Part shown: positions 39,331-53,400 of the stretch, in pieces
Layout: the number at the start of each line of letters is the position of its first letter
Numbering within the stretch: the first letter of the stretch is position 1
Source of the DNA: Urechis unicinctus
Taxonomy: Eukaryota; Annelida; Polychaeta; Xenopneusta; Urechidae
Reading direction: 5' to 3'
Assembly (NCBI GenBank): GCA_034190875.2
Contig: CM067356.1
Coordinates: 62,259,154-62,323,153, forward strand
Length of the DNA stretch: 64,000 nucleotides
The notes under the pieces: model-generated
Databases searched by the model: none
Told to the model about the DNA's origin: nothing
The model's input: only the letters and a program-made list of their open reading frames with translations
Made by a program: the position numbers and the translations under genes

Positions 39331-42250
39331 CTGAGGTCAGTGTAAACAATCCGTGTGGAACATAGACTTAATAGCCAGAAGTAAATTTATTGAGTGTTAT
39401 ATGTTTTGCTGATTTCAATTGATCAACCGAATAATGCTGGCTTCGCTTTTTATCGTCACAAACAATCTATATTATATACCATGTGCGTAGATTAGAATGC
39501 TCGAAATTGGTAGATTAATGAAAATTGACAGAGGCAGGCTGTAAGTTGACAACCGAGGAATCCCTCTTTTATTACTCTCCAGTCGATACAGTAAGGATAT
39601 ATTGACGGCTACGTCTGTTATAAGGCAATGTAGTATTTCAGATTGGTATCTAAAATTTTCTAAAACACTCTTTTATCATATATATAGGTTAAAGTCTATA
39701 CATCGCACCGGAAAATTACATGAATGGATATTGCTAATGCGAGAGTCAGCTACAACGTTCCCATGCTTTGTATAGTATATATGTTGTCCTTATTTTGACG
39801 TATGTCGTTCTGTGTTTTTGCTGTCAATATATCGATGCAAACAAAAACAGACATCAATATGCTACAATTAATCCTATCGTGTTGCGTAGTGTCGGATATT
39901 CTTGAACCAACTGATGTCTACCATGTTAAAACGTTATAGAGTGTCAATCTATTGAATATGAATTTACAAAAGAGAAAATAAAAATTGAAGTATTGTGTTC
40001 ATGGTGAGCAAATGTACTAAATATTTCGATCATATGGCAGATTGATATATATTTGACCTGTCCAATGTGCATTAGAGTGTGTCAATGTGAACAGGAGCTA
40101 CTTCATTCGCCTATTGCATGTATTATATCACAGACAATCGAGCATCATTTGTTGATGATTTGTTTTTTCTGTGAGACTCTTATTGTAAATAGTGTCGAGA
40201 ATATTAATAGCATTTTCTAGGAGAAACATCTGCGTACATAGACTTTGCGTCATCAATTTGAAATACATAGTGATGTATCGTTGCCAACCGCATCAGTTCC
40301 TCGTATCTACAGGATGCAAAGCTTACCATCAGTAAATGAGTACGCAATTATCATAAAAACTAGCAGCGCACATTTGCACTTGTGATGATTAACCGCAAAA
40401 TAAGTGCTGCGTTTATGGAGCATCAGAAACAGTACGCTCATAACATAAACAGAAATTGCAGTGGGCAGGCTGGGCGTAATTTTGTTACCAACGCCGCGTC
40501 TTTCTGTTTACGATGCTCAAGTTGCATCACAAATGTACTTGACAATGGCATAGGCATCACTTTTATGGATGATGGTTTTGTAAATGGAGCTTGTTTTAGG
40601 TAATATATGCATACAATTTATCGTACAATTATTGGGGGAAATTTTCGGATATGTCGTTGGTTTATTTGTCCGGAAAGTTAACTCTTGTTAAAGTATCAAT
40701 TATCATCAAATAAATCTGTTACCGACGACCAGAAACATTTCTACTAGGTTTGATCTCTTTGCTCGTTAAAAGAAACTTACTAATGCATTGTGCGAATAAG
40801 CGACGATAGTTACAACTGCATAATTGTATGATAGCGTATTATTATTTACTAGGTCCAAGCTCCGTATAACATCCGACCAGTATATTCGTTTTAAATGACA
40901 TTGTACAATGTCTTGCTTCATACAGTAATCATAGGAACTGGGCCAATTGTTTTGCTAGTACAATTAGTATTCTAACTTGTGAGGTACTTTGCCAATATTA
41001 CCAAGCATTATTCATGTATTGTGAAAAATATTACCTGATGATATGAATTCACCACTATATTGTACGTCATTCACTGAGCTAATGCAAGTCGATGGACATT
41101 ATTGAACAACTACATGCTGAAAATGAAGCCGGCAAAACTGGAAATGTAACGCTATATAGTTGGACACTTTTGTGAGATACTTATGCGCTCTAGCTGTGAA
41201 GCATATCTGGTGGTATGCAAAACCGCCAAATTTAAAAACAAAAACTAAAATATCCAGCGATGTTAACATTATATAACCGAAAATATTCAGAAACCATTAT
41301 TAAGCACCCCGTTCATTATTAATGTCCTGCAATGTAAACTAGGAGCTAAGGTCACCACACGTGATCGCATGGATATCACTTGTATGCAAACCAACGAAAG
41401 GCATTCAGCGGACTTTTGCCTTACCAGTTCATTGGGAATATCTCTTGCTTCGTTGACATACGTCATCTTTCAAGTAAAATTTAACGCACTGTCAATCTTT
41501 TACGTAGCAGCACGCGCGCTGTATTCCTGTGGTGCAACCACAACAACAACGGTGTTCCTTATGTCAAAATCGTGTTTTGTGCCGTTTTGAATGTTTTCGA
41601 GAATCAAACAATCATTTGCCGGAATTGATAATGAAAGATTGATCAATACTGGAGACATCTGTCAGAGATTGAGAACATCATTCATCCGTTGATTGAATCC
41701 TTTGACTGCCACATTAGTGATTATGGTGTGGATGCGTTGAGGAGGACCATCATCGAATTGGTAGGAACGTTAGGGCTGAATCAAGCTGATTCTCTCAGAG
41801 GTGGATCTATAAATATAAATTGTGCAAAGTATCCTAAACATAGTATTTCCGTTGCATTGAGGTATCTGGTCTCAACCAATATCATTCGTTTACGGGGGTA
41901 TTAGTTTTTTGCATGTAATACCAACAAATCACGCTAATAAGAGCATGCACAGTTTTGAACAGTGCGCTGTTATCAAATATATAACTTGTACTGCTGACTA
42001 GAACTTACTCCGTCAGTGACATAACTTGAGGGATTAACAGTAAATTTACCTCTTTGGCCTGTGGGCATTACTCATGCAGTGTAAATATTCGCTATCAATA
42101 ATCTTTAAAACGATGCATAGTTTTTGATAGCACTTCTTTGTTGAACGACCCCATTTACATACGGCCGTACGAGAGCATTCTCATACTCAGTCCAGTTTCC
42201 ATTAGCTGTTTCAATACACGGTTCGTTGAATCGATTACAACAATCATCCA
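39330..42250. repeat. Repeat segment Y (block C)
   Basis: Collinear with 22,030-24,990 in block B. The long AT tract of B is absent at the left edge. The C copies of B frames are split, for example 41,369-41,590 and 41,689-41,904 against 24,142-24,558. Confidence 0.75.
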
Positions 42251-44400
42251 TCAATCATTCTCTCATATACCCTTAAAGATGCTTTGAGATAGTTCGGGGC
42301 GAAGGGAAACTTCTCCGTAGGGAACACATGATAGGCCATTACTCAGTTTTATTACGGTTCCACACCGTAAAGGGATATGTATCACATAGGCCATTGGTAA
42401 TCGAGCTCGCCGAACTAGGACAAAATCAGTGTGAAGAAGGTGCATATAGAACATTGCCAATTATAAAAAGGTCGTGATACCGTTTGAAGGAGAGTAGTTT
42501 TAGAATGATCTATTTCCCCATATACTTAATGAATGGGTAAAATTGACACTAATAGACACTATTAGATGGCACTATCTGTATAAACCATGACTGGACAGTT
42601 GCCTTTGATATATATATATATATAGTAAGAAACATACTTTAAGGAATAAGCGGCAAAACGTGTTGCCAATGCGATGTGTGTAAATAGTGCAGAATATTGA
42701 ATGTAATTTTTCGGCTTTGCTCAATGAATTAGTGAGAAAGCACCTTGTGTGTGCATGCTGCATCAACTTATCACGTAGGAAACCTCGCGCTTAAAGTCTA
42801 GGGCGCAGACATTGTTTTGTGACTGTTGTATCGATGGTAATATCGAAATAAAATGATCTGTAGTAAAAAAAATAACCTATTGTAAACAAACAAGTAATCT
42901 TAATCTGCTTATCAACCATTTATGGTCCATCTCTACTTATAACCGTTTCCGAATTTCCGCTGCAAGAGTGTGCATTGTATATCGCTCCTGTTGCAAGATG
43001 CTGCTGATAGAAAAACAGCTGCCACCCTGTCTTTTTGTATCCGAAGAGCATCTCGTTTACACCCCTCATCAGATGCATTCTCGTCATGTATTCCCTTAGA
43101 ACGCTCGGACCAATAATAAAAACCTGAAAATTTAATATGTCACACGTCATTGAATATCAAGGCTGTAGTTCTCCATGACAAATCATAGCTGGTCCGCTGT
43201 ATGGTTAACTTTATGCGACATGCTATTTAATTGCAACCGTTCTATTAAGTCCTTTACCAAATGCTAATGAGGCATGCAATTTCAAATGTTTCTAGTGAAG
43301 AGAATATCAATTTCTAGCATGTAAATAAAATAGAGAAGTGATCCATTTATAGAAGCGTGTCATTGCTAGCGCAATCAATAGCGATTGTTAATACATATTC
43401 GCGGACCTCTTGTTTGACACATACGTTGATGGTCCGGTGCAACGTGAATCCTGGACACATCAGATGATACTTAGCCATGTTGTGACAGCCTTTTCACTGC
43501 CATGTGGATACTATTAGATTAACGTTGTTAAGATGATCCTGTATAGTCAGTAAACTTGACGATCGTGCTATTCGCCATGGAAGCAAGCTTGAAAGATCTG
43601 GACAACGTTAAAGTTGTCCGATCTAATAAGCTATGCCATAAATGCGCCATATCATAGTTTTGGGGGGTTTTCAGTTATATTTCTTTGATTTCACACCCAC
43701 AAAAGCGCAACTCATGGGAGGGGATAAACCGATAGATATACAAGCCAAACCTTTGTTTAATCAGGCTTGCTGGTAAGGAATGTCATGCGTGAGGCATAGT
43801 CACCAACCAAATATGTTGCCGAGTGAGTGGCTTACACTACAGTGAATATGTTGCAGGCTGTAACATTATTTTGGTCTTATTACGATCATCTATGATTCTT
43901 TTCTTAACAGGTCAAACTCAAAAAATGTATAACCTACTTGTAAATTTATCATAAACTGCAGTAGAATCCACTCTTTCTGGGCAACAAATTAGCCCGCCCC
44001 AATTCGCCAGTGAAGCAAACTGAATATTGCAGTTTCGTAAAATGTTAATGTCGGATTTATATTGTAGTCATTATCTATATACCATTGATTCGTATAGTCA
44101 AATACGTGAAGTTAGGAACGGCATTGTGTTCAACTTCAGCACTGCCGGGTCGAATCCAACGTGTTGTAATGTTTAGCCATCTAATACTGCTCCTACTCTG
44201 AAAACTGCCGTACAACTTATGATTTCTTATTACCAGTAGAAGAAGAATCGAATAGATGCAAACAATGAACGGCCACAGGGTTAAATGCAACGAGCAGACC
44301 GTGATAAGTATACATTGTTTCAAAATTTGAAATTTTTAATAAGCATCATTAGCGCTTTTTTAACGAGGCAATACCATGATCAGTCATTATGCGGTAGGCA
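42250..44400. other. Block C interval with little match in B
   Basis: Only short similarity is seen, for example 42,270-42,330 to 20,990-21,050. A short AT tract lies at about 42,609-42,624. The rest has no recognised repeat, gene or RNA. It may be an insertion in C or a deletion in B. Confidence 0.45.
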
Positions 44401-44990
44401 CACTCTTTGGTGACTTGCTGGACATTATTTCAAGAGCATAAATCTATTGACAAAAGCGAGTTTCAAATATTTTACAAACATAGAAGCTAAATCTGGTTTT
44501 GTATGGCATATTCCGGCTGTTGTTTTCTGCAAACAAGCAAACGTATTGCTAACTTGGGTGATATCGTTTACGTATAAAATAAAGAGTAAGGATTACAGGG
44601 TTGAGTCCTGAGGAATTACCTCGTATTCAAACATAATGCGGTGTGTTGATAACTGTGTGTTTGTCAAATGTTTTGACGGAGTCAAAAGTACATGAGGTAG
44701 TGAAAAACCAGCTTTTTAGTGCAGCGGTACAATCAGTCGCTTGATGCGCTCCAAAGCCATATTGACCGTAATAATATGATTATAAGTGATTTGCAATTTG
44801 TCGATTTATCAAATATTTTAGATATAGATGGAAGCAGCGATACTATTTTAAAACTGGAATCAAAGTCGTTGAAATGGCTGTTGATAAATCTACTAGAGCC
44901 TGACATCATCTGGCTGCTGATCTCTACTAGCCTCCGTTTGCAGCAGATGTTGCGAGCAGAAACCAATATACCAGCGTGTTCCAGACCATA
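44400..44990 (-). pseudogene. LINE reverse transcriptase fragment, block C copy
   Basis: Best view of the LINE. The minus strand reads NDFDSSFKIVSLLPSISKIF (44,805-44,870), the RT entry motif. GQYGFGAHQATD (44,733-44,768) and FDSVKTFDKHTVI (44,650-44,690) follow, the latter corresponding to the first catalytic block. Next is VIPQDSTL-stop-SLLFILYVNDI (about 44,560-44,622), the VPQGS..PLLF..Y.NDI block of non-LTR reverse transcriptases. About 60 residues normally lie between the catalytic block and VPQ, and they are deleted here. The YADD block is not clear. Stops in several places mark it as dead. A and B carry the same element at the same relative place. Confidence 0.88.
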
Positions 44991-45480
44991 AGCAGGGTGT
45001 TGAATGATAGAAAAAAAGGAGCTTCTGTTTTAAATGTTAACATACGCCAAGCCACATGGGTAGAGTCATATGTCTTTGTCAATATGGAGGAAATGAGTTA
45101 ATATGAGAATAATCTAGGTCACATTTGATCTAATAAGATCTCTAGCGTATATATTGAACATTACGGACTATGTTGATAGATCATCCGAAATTGATACAGG
45201 TTCTATCAGGGTGCTATAGTGCAAAAAAGAAAATTCCATTAGTTAAATTATGAATACCGAAACCAAAAATGATAGTCTGGCACGATACGATCATGGTTGT
45301 ATAAGATGCTACGCCTTTTTTATGAGGATATCGCTACATAATGGTGTGTCACAATATTTGCGGATTTACACCACATAAAGCTCAAATTAGGCCTATAATG
45401 TTAACGTCCACCCGCAATGATACGCCTAGGAACCCAATCAACTCCGAGCTATCAATCAATGAGAGCGTGCCATTCATTCG
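44990..45480. repeat. LINE-flanking repeat, block C copy
   Basis: Matches 9,920-10,500 (A) and 28,480-29,100 (B), for example 45,290-45,400 against 10,330-10,420 and 28,915-29,010. No gene seen. Confidence 0.65.
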
Positions 45481-47030
45481 GTTACGCCGCATATTGACTA
45501 GATTTAAATGTTATACATGATTTCAGAATTTCGTCCATTAAAGGTGGTCCATGTGTAGATACGTGTATTTGATCAGACAGCCAATCGAGTAGCCTGTGCT
45601 GCAAGACTATTTGAGCAATACGATCAGGTATATCGGCAGAATCAACAGTAAAGCCAAACGGAAACGAGATTAGCATATGTTAATTGCTGGCGTCATTTCT
45701 GCATGGATACATCTATATTCAACTTTTACTACCTTCCCATTCAGTAATTGAAATGACCTTCTGGTGTTCAACATATGAACATTGTAAGATTGTAAGAGCT
45801 TTATGGCTGCACGTTGTTAACACTGTGTCAATATAATTTTAGCCTCATCAACTTGTTTATCCGGGTGTACAAATCTGAATGGTTGCCACGAATCAAAATC
45901 GTCACATAACGCAGCAATTATATTTGATACATCAATAAATAAATACATTAGCATTGCCAATCGCACGCATTATGTTTATTGCGAATTTATTCAGTCATAA
46001 AGTTGGTTTTGTGATGTTGTTACAGATAGCTAGAGACTGTTTTTGTATTATATGTTGATTTAATCTTCTATTGTCCCCTAGCACTCGTGCATCACATAGA
46101 CCCTTGTGTGGTTACTCAGTTAACCGAAGCATCATTTCCGTATTAATGTATGCGTCTTGGGCGAATCTAATGCACAATACAGTCACGGTTAGGAGAACAT
46201 GTTGTGAATGAAAGAAATGCCCTAAATGTTAGAGATAGCGTGGGGGCTGGCGATGGGGTAACATGCATTGACAGCTATGTGAGGATGACTCTGATCAACT
46301 GCTTTGTGGCCGCGGAACAATCACGTAATTGTGGAATCTTAACGCATATATGCGTCTCCTTGTTGCAGTGGCAACTATACATTTATCCCGCACCGTTTCA
46401 CCTCATCAAGTAGTGGTAACAAAGATCGCTATATCGTCAAGAGGTTACTACACCGTATGATGTGCGTTTTGCTGTCTTCCAATGTTTATACAAAGCGAAA
46501 ATAACGTAAATATTATCTAAGTGTCAGCGTCTCTGGGCAAGTGTAATTTCATGTCTTGTCTTACAAAGACGCTGTATATTATTTATGAGGAGTCGACCTC
46601 CAGGCATTATACGCAAAGAAGTAGTTTGCAAGCATAGATGCATCAGTTTAGTGTTGGTACAGCTTATAAAATGCACAGAAAACATCAGCAGATTCATGCG
46701 GTCAATAACCGTGCAGCTGTGTTTGATTAATTTACATATTCCATACATAGCTATCTTTGATAACAAATTATTCATAAAGCTTAAATATCTTCGATTTGAT
46801 CAATCATATGTTCCATTCTCTGTATCGACGACCAGTAAGGACGCGTTTTAACCACAGTGGTACGTCAGGACCGCATACATGTCCGATATGACTACAACTG
46901 TCTATATCATGCATATCAGCTTACGTTCAATCGAGGCAATATGTGCTGTCACACAGAGGAGTTTTGAGACAAGTAAAGTGTGCAACAGGTCTTTACTGAG
47001 TTAGAATGACATCTACTCCTTTTGATCCAA
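45480..47030. repeat. Repeat segment U (block C)
   Basis: 45,485-46,345 matches 11,650-12,480 (A). 46,400-46,900 matches 54,275-54,720 (D). 46,918-46,950 resembles 12,636-12,660 (A). The frame at 46,585-46,851 is in a different reading frame from its D relative at 54,322-54,609, which argues against coding. Confidence 0.65.
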
Positions 47031-48003
47031 CGTCGTTGTGGGTGGTCACTTGATGAAAACAGCGAGGAGATGAAGCATTTAAATAAACATCAGAATTATA
47101 TCAGGTATATCCGGACATTCCATAGTTAGTCTTTATGCACGCCTAAGATTATTTCTCATTACCGATTACGTCACCGAACGGGGATAAAAAAACTGTAGCC
47201 GCATGTTCCGGGCCAAAAACAGTGTGTTTAGTTACGGCCACATGTAGCTTCTGTATTGCATATTTCATATTAGACAAAAACGGCGTATGAGATAATCACA
47301 TTGTATTAATATTGATAATGCTGTCGATCAGACACTACGCGGCCAGCAAAATAAGGCAGTAACAAGATAATCAACATGATTGTAAATATGTGAAAAAATT
47401 GCTACAATTTTCCTTCCGAATATACCCGCATTTACGACATCATAAGTAAGGACTGATGAGATCATGGTCTATAAGATGCTGCGTCTTTTGTATGCACTTG
47501 GATCGTAAACTGAGCAGATAACCAATAAGGAGATGATATACATGATCATAGACGCTAGTGTGTCATTGCTGACTATCATGTGGTAATTGGTTGGATACTT
47601 GTGCCGCGCAATCTTAGCATATCACCTACAGTTTGTGTCAATTAAGTTTGTCAATATGAACATGGGTCCACAATGGATGAGCCCAGGAACCTTGAAAACT
47701 GTTACCAGCGCATAATTGTGCTGGCAATCAACGCAAGAGTGTCTCTATGATTGTACAAGTAATCAGACCAAAGTCCCATGAAACCGTGCCTCTAGGGGTA
47801 AAAACCAGTCCTTAATGCGTCAGACTTCCGTAACTGATAAATCAATAAATTCCATGTAGTGCGACATACCACGACGTTTCTGCCTCTGGCCTTATATCTT
47901 ATCACAACCTGGTGTATCTAGGCGGAAAACGTTGCGCGTATTGAATGCTGCCCGTCTTTATAGTAACTGTACCATTTTCATGTTCACTCAAGACAACAAC
48001 GAT
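47030..48003. repeat. Start of block D
   Basis: Collinear with 30,210-31,160 in C: the tract 47,320-47,500 matches 30,480-30,690, and the anchor 47,625-47,680 matches 30,815-30,870. Similarity to C stops at about 48,003, inside the T unit. Confidence 0.8.
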
Positions 48004-49430
48004 CACACGATATTACCTTAACTGCATTTGCCAGTCAATCCAGTTACCATAATGAACATGAACGTAAGCATCAAATGACATCCACATTATACAACCAACT
48101 GCAGCATGGGTTTTGACCGTTTTGCTTTTTATAAATGTATATATCATATGAAGTGCGTTTTTCGATGACAAATTATTCGAAAAAGCGTACATTTGTTCAA
48201 ATTTGATGAAAACATACACTGGTCTTACTGTTCTTTGTATCCCTCCAATGACCAGTAGAGGTAAGCTCAGTAGAAGTTCAACGCCGTTGTAACTACCGTC
48301 TTACAGCAACATATTGACTAGCAGTGTTACGGCAACAAAGCAATTACCACCAACATCATCATTGTCTCTATTGTCATGTTTTATCATTAGCTGCATCAAA
48401 ATCATTATGTTTTACCTATATGGAGCAGCACCTTATCCGGTCAATATTCAACTGATGCATTCGTTCTTGTACCGTTATTCGGAGTGTAATTCTCTTACAA
48501 CCTTGAAGGGGATGATAAACATGTTTTGTAACATTGCTTGCTGTAAAATGGCAAATGCTTATACAATTATGCTCCAAAATATTCGCGTATTTACACCATC
48601 TGCAGTGAGTGTTAATTACGTTTACAATGTCCGCAATAAATAAATTGATCCTGTCGATCGCAAAACCATACAATCAATCAATGTAAACGTGTCGCTTCAA
48701 TTGCGTAATCAGACAATATTTGCCTCTGTACAATGTATTTCACCATACTTTGTCACCACCAGGTAGCTCTAGCCAGACGACGTGATGCTAATCTGCGTAT
48801 TTAACGCTGCCTTTAACTATAGCAATTTCACACAAGACAACTGCTGTTAAATTTGTACGAATCATGCCCAATTAAACAATCGTTGTGATTGCATTTGGTG
48901 AATCTTTCTGTTGAATACAGCACGTGTGTGAAATGGGGCATTACCCTCTTTTTATCTTACTGAATAATGGTAAACAGGGATGACGGGGAGCCCGCAGACC
49001 AAAAGGCAACCTCACTTGTCGCAGGGATGCCAGTCACAGGTCATACAATACGCGGTTTTATTGACAGAAACCCGGTTAATTAATCAGTATGGTTTGGTCG
49101 TTGTCAATCTTTATTTGCTTTACAGGATTAGCGATATTAAGGAGGTCATAACAAGCAGTATCACATGAATACATCATCCCTCAATCGATTGAGAACTCTT
49201 TAGCGTCAACGTAGAATATGGGTTACATATCAGCGAATCAATGGCACCAACTGGTGGCTATTTTGAAAATCAATCCAACAGAATTTCACCATTAAGACAA
49301 TTGAAAAGGCGGTACATTGTTTTGCTGTTTGCTATTGATCAGCGCAAGAACGCAGACTTTGCTTTTGGCATCATTTGCGGCCACAAAATTATCTCTGGTC
49401 TGAACATTGTGTCGGTTAGTGAAATATAGG
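48003..49430. repeat. Repeat S plus sub-repeat T (block D)
   Basis: 48,003-48,400 matches 60,275-60,690, and 48,490-49,430 matches 63,150-64,000, which gives the spacing to block E. The S marker lies at 48,027-48,042. The T unit at 48,690 restarts sequence already present at 47,812-48,003, so S DNA has been inserted into or between T copies. No gene seen. Confidence 0.75.
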
Positions 49431-52400
49431 TCAACCTGGAAGAACACAGAAGTAAAATCATTTCCCCTTTTGATGTCTATTTGATACTGTGGCAATATGT
49501 TACACAGATCGCCAAACAAGTCTGTTGAAAAGGCAACTCCGTATTTTCGATTCGTTGCTTTAAAATGGTATCGTTGATGCTGCTCTATCATTGATATTGG
49601 CTTGTACGTGATGATCAGACCGACACCAAGATAACAACGGCCTCCAGTGAAACACTTTCTTCAATACATCTTATCACATAGCGTTATTGTTATCTTCATC
49701 GGTCAACGTTGACAATGTGTGCACTCTAATAATACGTCCAGTCGTTGCTGCAAACATATTGACCTAAAGTTATGAATTACCAAACGCATAAGTTCCGGTA
49801 GTAGCGTTGAGCTTGTGGTAAGTATCCATTCGAACATTTTAAGAATAGCAGTCAGATACAATATTTTTGTATATTTATTGGAACTGATCTAGGCACATCT
49901 TAAATATCTTGAACACAAATATGTGGGGTTTTGCGCGCTGCTAAAGCGCAGGATGAAATCATAGTGATGAGATTCCATGTCCATTGGCAGAAGGGAGTTT
50001 CGCTGTGCACAGCTCGGCAGATGTATGTTCGTTATGTTAAAACTGCAAAGGTCGTTTGCTTTTATTTGTGTTAAGCTCAACACCATCCCTATGTTAATTT
50101 ATTCGAGGGTTCGAAATAGGTCGGTGTATCATGAGATAAATATGCTGATATAAACTGCTTAAAACGCAATACTTTGGCATACGGTCCATCTGCACCCATA
50201 GTGGCACCTGGTCCCCCACCAAAAATCAAGTACGGCAAATATTTTATTCCGTTTGTTGTGGCATACTTGACTTACGGCAGAGACGGTAATGATTGGAATA
50301 CCAATATATCCATGGTTCTGTGTTGTACTGGCACCAATGTATAACGGTTTTCATCAGCGCAAGATATATATTCCATTGCTGTTGTTTTTTAAAAAAATAA
50401 TCTATCCCTTGGGTTTCATTTGTTTGCTGTTATTTTATCAGTACCAGCTGAATTGAAATATGTGCATATGAAAGAAGCACTTATAGCACGTTCGCACAAA
50501 ATTCATTTATTAAGATACATCATGATAGAAATAAATTGCACGTGCTTTATTAAACTTTCAGCTGCTATTCACTCCAAGAATGTTATTTGTATTTGAACCT
50601 GCTTGAATAATCGATCGAAAGCCTGTAATAACACAATTTCTAATGAGGCTTGAAGTAAGCCTCAAAGTTTTCTCCTATAGAGACACCATTTTAACCGAAA
50701 CGTTTGCTCAAAAGGCTACAAATACCACATAGTTCAATTGATTTTCGCATGATAGTTGTCGCCAGAAATTTTTTTTATTTCACACGTGTGACTTATATAC
50801 ATCGCACTGGGAATTAACAAAGCGACAACGGTAATTTACCCATCGATTATTATACGAGTGAATCTGGCTTGAGCGAGTTTCCTCGGCAACGTTCTCATAA
50901 CTAGCATATATTTCGATGGATGGCAGAACGTGGCCGAAGTTGTGTTTATTTATTGCATCGGTTCTTATTAAAGTAAAAAATGTGTTGTGATCAAGATAAT
51001 GTCGAAACATATTTTATGCAAAAACAGGTCAAATCGCTGTGTGTGCAGATCCATTTTGATTTATCAACTAAATATCATATGACAAAAAGGCTTTAAAGCG
51101 TCTGATAATTATATATAACCTTTCAAAGCAGAGAGCATAGAACCACGTTAATATCACCTTTGTTATTTTCACAGGCTCACAAACTATGTTACATTTTATG
51201 ATAACCTTAATGATCAATATATATTGGCCCAGTCAAATGCCTCTACAGTCTAGCAATGAGCCTATAGCATACATAAAAATGTCAACAAACCTGTTCATAT
51301 TTGACCAGAAATTAAATACGTCAGCATTGCTTTGTGAATACACCGCATGCTGATCAGTTGTGATTTTCTTACGAGATTTTAGATTGTTACCACGGCAGAT
51401 TTTATGAATAATTTTAGCCTTTACATATGGCCTATGTAAGGACAAATGCATTTTATCCAGCATCATGTGGCTCACAATAGGCTTCTGCTAGACTCTATAA
51501 GACTGACACGGTCGGTTATACAGACTGTGTCAGACCGGGAGATTATCCATATATTTGATAGATATGATCTGGTATTGCTGTCGCCCCTAAACGCTGCTTC
51601 GCTAGCTGTTTCTATCAACTCAATCTGTAATGTATGGATATCTCAAACACTATGCTGCATAGTCGTGGCGACGGTTAGCGGTAATTCCGCAAGTGAGATA
51701 TCAACAGTTGGCTTATCTTATATGCGTTTAACGTTACAGCTTATATATCCAAAAGTGGCAAATACTGCATTAAATGATGGTTCCACCAATTATACAGTAG
51801 CTTCATTTAAACAGAATCCCCGTACGGACGTACATAGCGCACATACATCTTGAATGCTAATCGTTGTCTGGAAAAATATCTTTGCGCCGGAGCGTTGAAA
51901 GAAAGGAGTTCCCTAGTGGAAAGCATTATTGAGCATTCCGTAAGTGAGAATGAATCTGTTATTGCTTACTACACGGATGACTGGTAATACAATATATATG
52001 TCATATTAGAACTTAATTACGTCTACAGTTTTGGGCATATATAGCCGGTTCTGTATTAATCAATGGCGCTAGATAGCTCAACTAATGTGATGTTTCTATT
52101 CTGCAAGACTCATGGACGACGTTTGTATTGTCACGTTTCCTCGATGTAACAACTTTGGTTCTCCGTCTTGAGGTCTTATCCTTAACACGTTTAAATATGT
52201 AGTATATATTATGCTACAGCTTTGACTTTCTATTTAGTAGCATTTAAAAATACTAGTACAATATGATATCAAGTTTAAACTCGACATTAATGTTATATTG
52301 ATGTGCTTTTTGTATCACCGAAAAGGTGTAATTATCAACAGCTACAGCATACAGTGTCCCGCGTCTGAACATATTCTAACTGCTCATTAGACGGGATGTT

Positions 52401-53400
52401 TTAAAGAGGGCCAGGCAATCAAAGTGAAGTGCTTGGTGCCAATTTATTGGCTTGTAAACGGAATAAGCGTCTGGTGCTTAGATCCAAAATATAACGTGTT
52501 AAATGTTGCATGGGAGCATGTGCTTGGTGAAACTACAAGCGGTGATTCACGACAGGTATTATCTTTTTTTATCAGAGCGCATGTGCTGCATGCATTATAC
52601 ATATTAAGTTTAATGCCGAGAAAAATAAATCCATACTGAGTTTTTCCATCCTTTATTTGGTATTTATTACGCATACTTCGTTTACCAAAATTAGCTCTGG
52701 TTTTTTAAAAATTTGGTTTGGTCTTAGAAACGGCCGTAATTGCCATTTAATTTTGGCAGAAATCGCTTTTGCCAGTCAATCCAATATCCATCCCGACATG
52801 ATCATTTAAGCAGGCGTAGAGTGACATAAAAATAGCACTTGAAAACTATATGCAGCTCATCTAGAACGGGACGCGTACCCGTGGTGGTCGATGTTTACGA
52901 AATACCTCTGTAAACACACAGCTGCTATCAACTTGCCATGAACTAAAATCAACAGCTATTCTGAGCATCCGTAATGCGTCAATGATAAACTAAAATAAGG
53001 GATAAATTGCACTAAACCATGTGCGCTGATAACCGTGAGTTCAATTGATTTTCGAGAAAACGTCAGATACACTTGAATAGCCATGGGTGCAGTTGCGCAC
53101 ATTTGTAAAACCAAAATCGGATTCGAATAGTGGCCACGAATCTATATCACCACAGAACGTAGCAATAGCACTGATTATATCAATACCTAAACGCAAATTT
53201 TATCAGTTTTACAGTTTTTTTATCATATGGTTAGGGAAGGCTTCAGAACCAACGTTTCTATTGGCACACCTCACAATCTGAAGTATTACATTTTCTTGAA
53301 ACGCGATTAATGCAGAGCTGTAATATCCAGTTTTTTTGCAGATATTACGCATACTTCCTTTAACTAACTTGGCCTTCAATATCAAATCCGCAATATTTGT
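49430..53400. other. Block D interval mostly without a counterpart
   Basis: I see little that matches blocks A-C here. The exceptions are 51,460-51,550 (related to 59,440-59,530 and segment U) and 52,767-52,860 (S marker). Frames such as 51,446-51,853 are not supported elsewhere. A 60-codon minus frame at about 50,100-50,280 is glycine-rich in the middle but has no recognised family. Confidence 0.5.

Noticed and set aside
44075..44170. Possible tRNA B box (GGGTCGAATCC near 44,147)
   Set aside because: No A box or cloverleaf stems could be laid out around it.
50100..50290. Minus-strand frame with GGGPGATMGADGPY
   Set aside because: Short, without a start codon, and not recognisable as a known domain. 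A stop lies just upstream and no second copy exists to test it.
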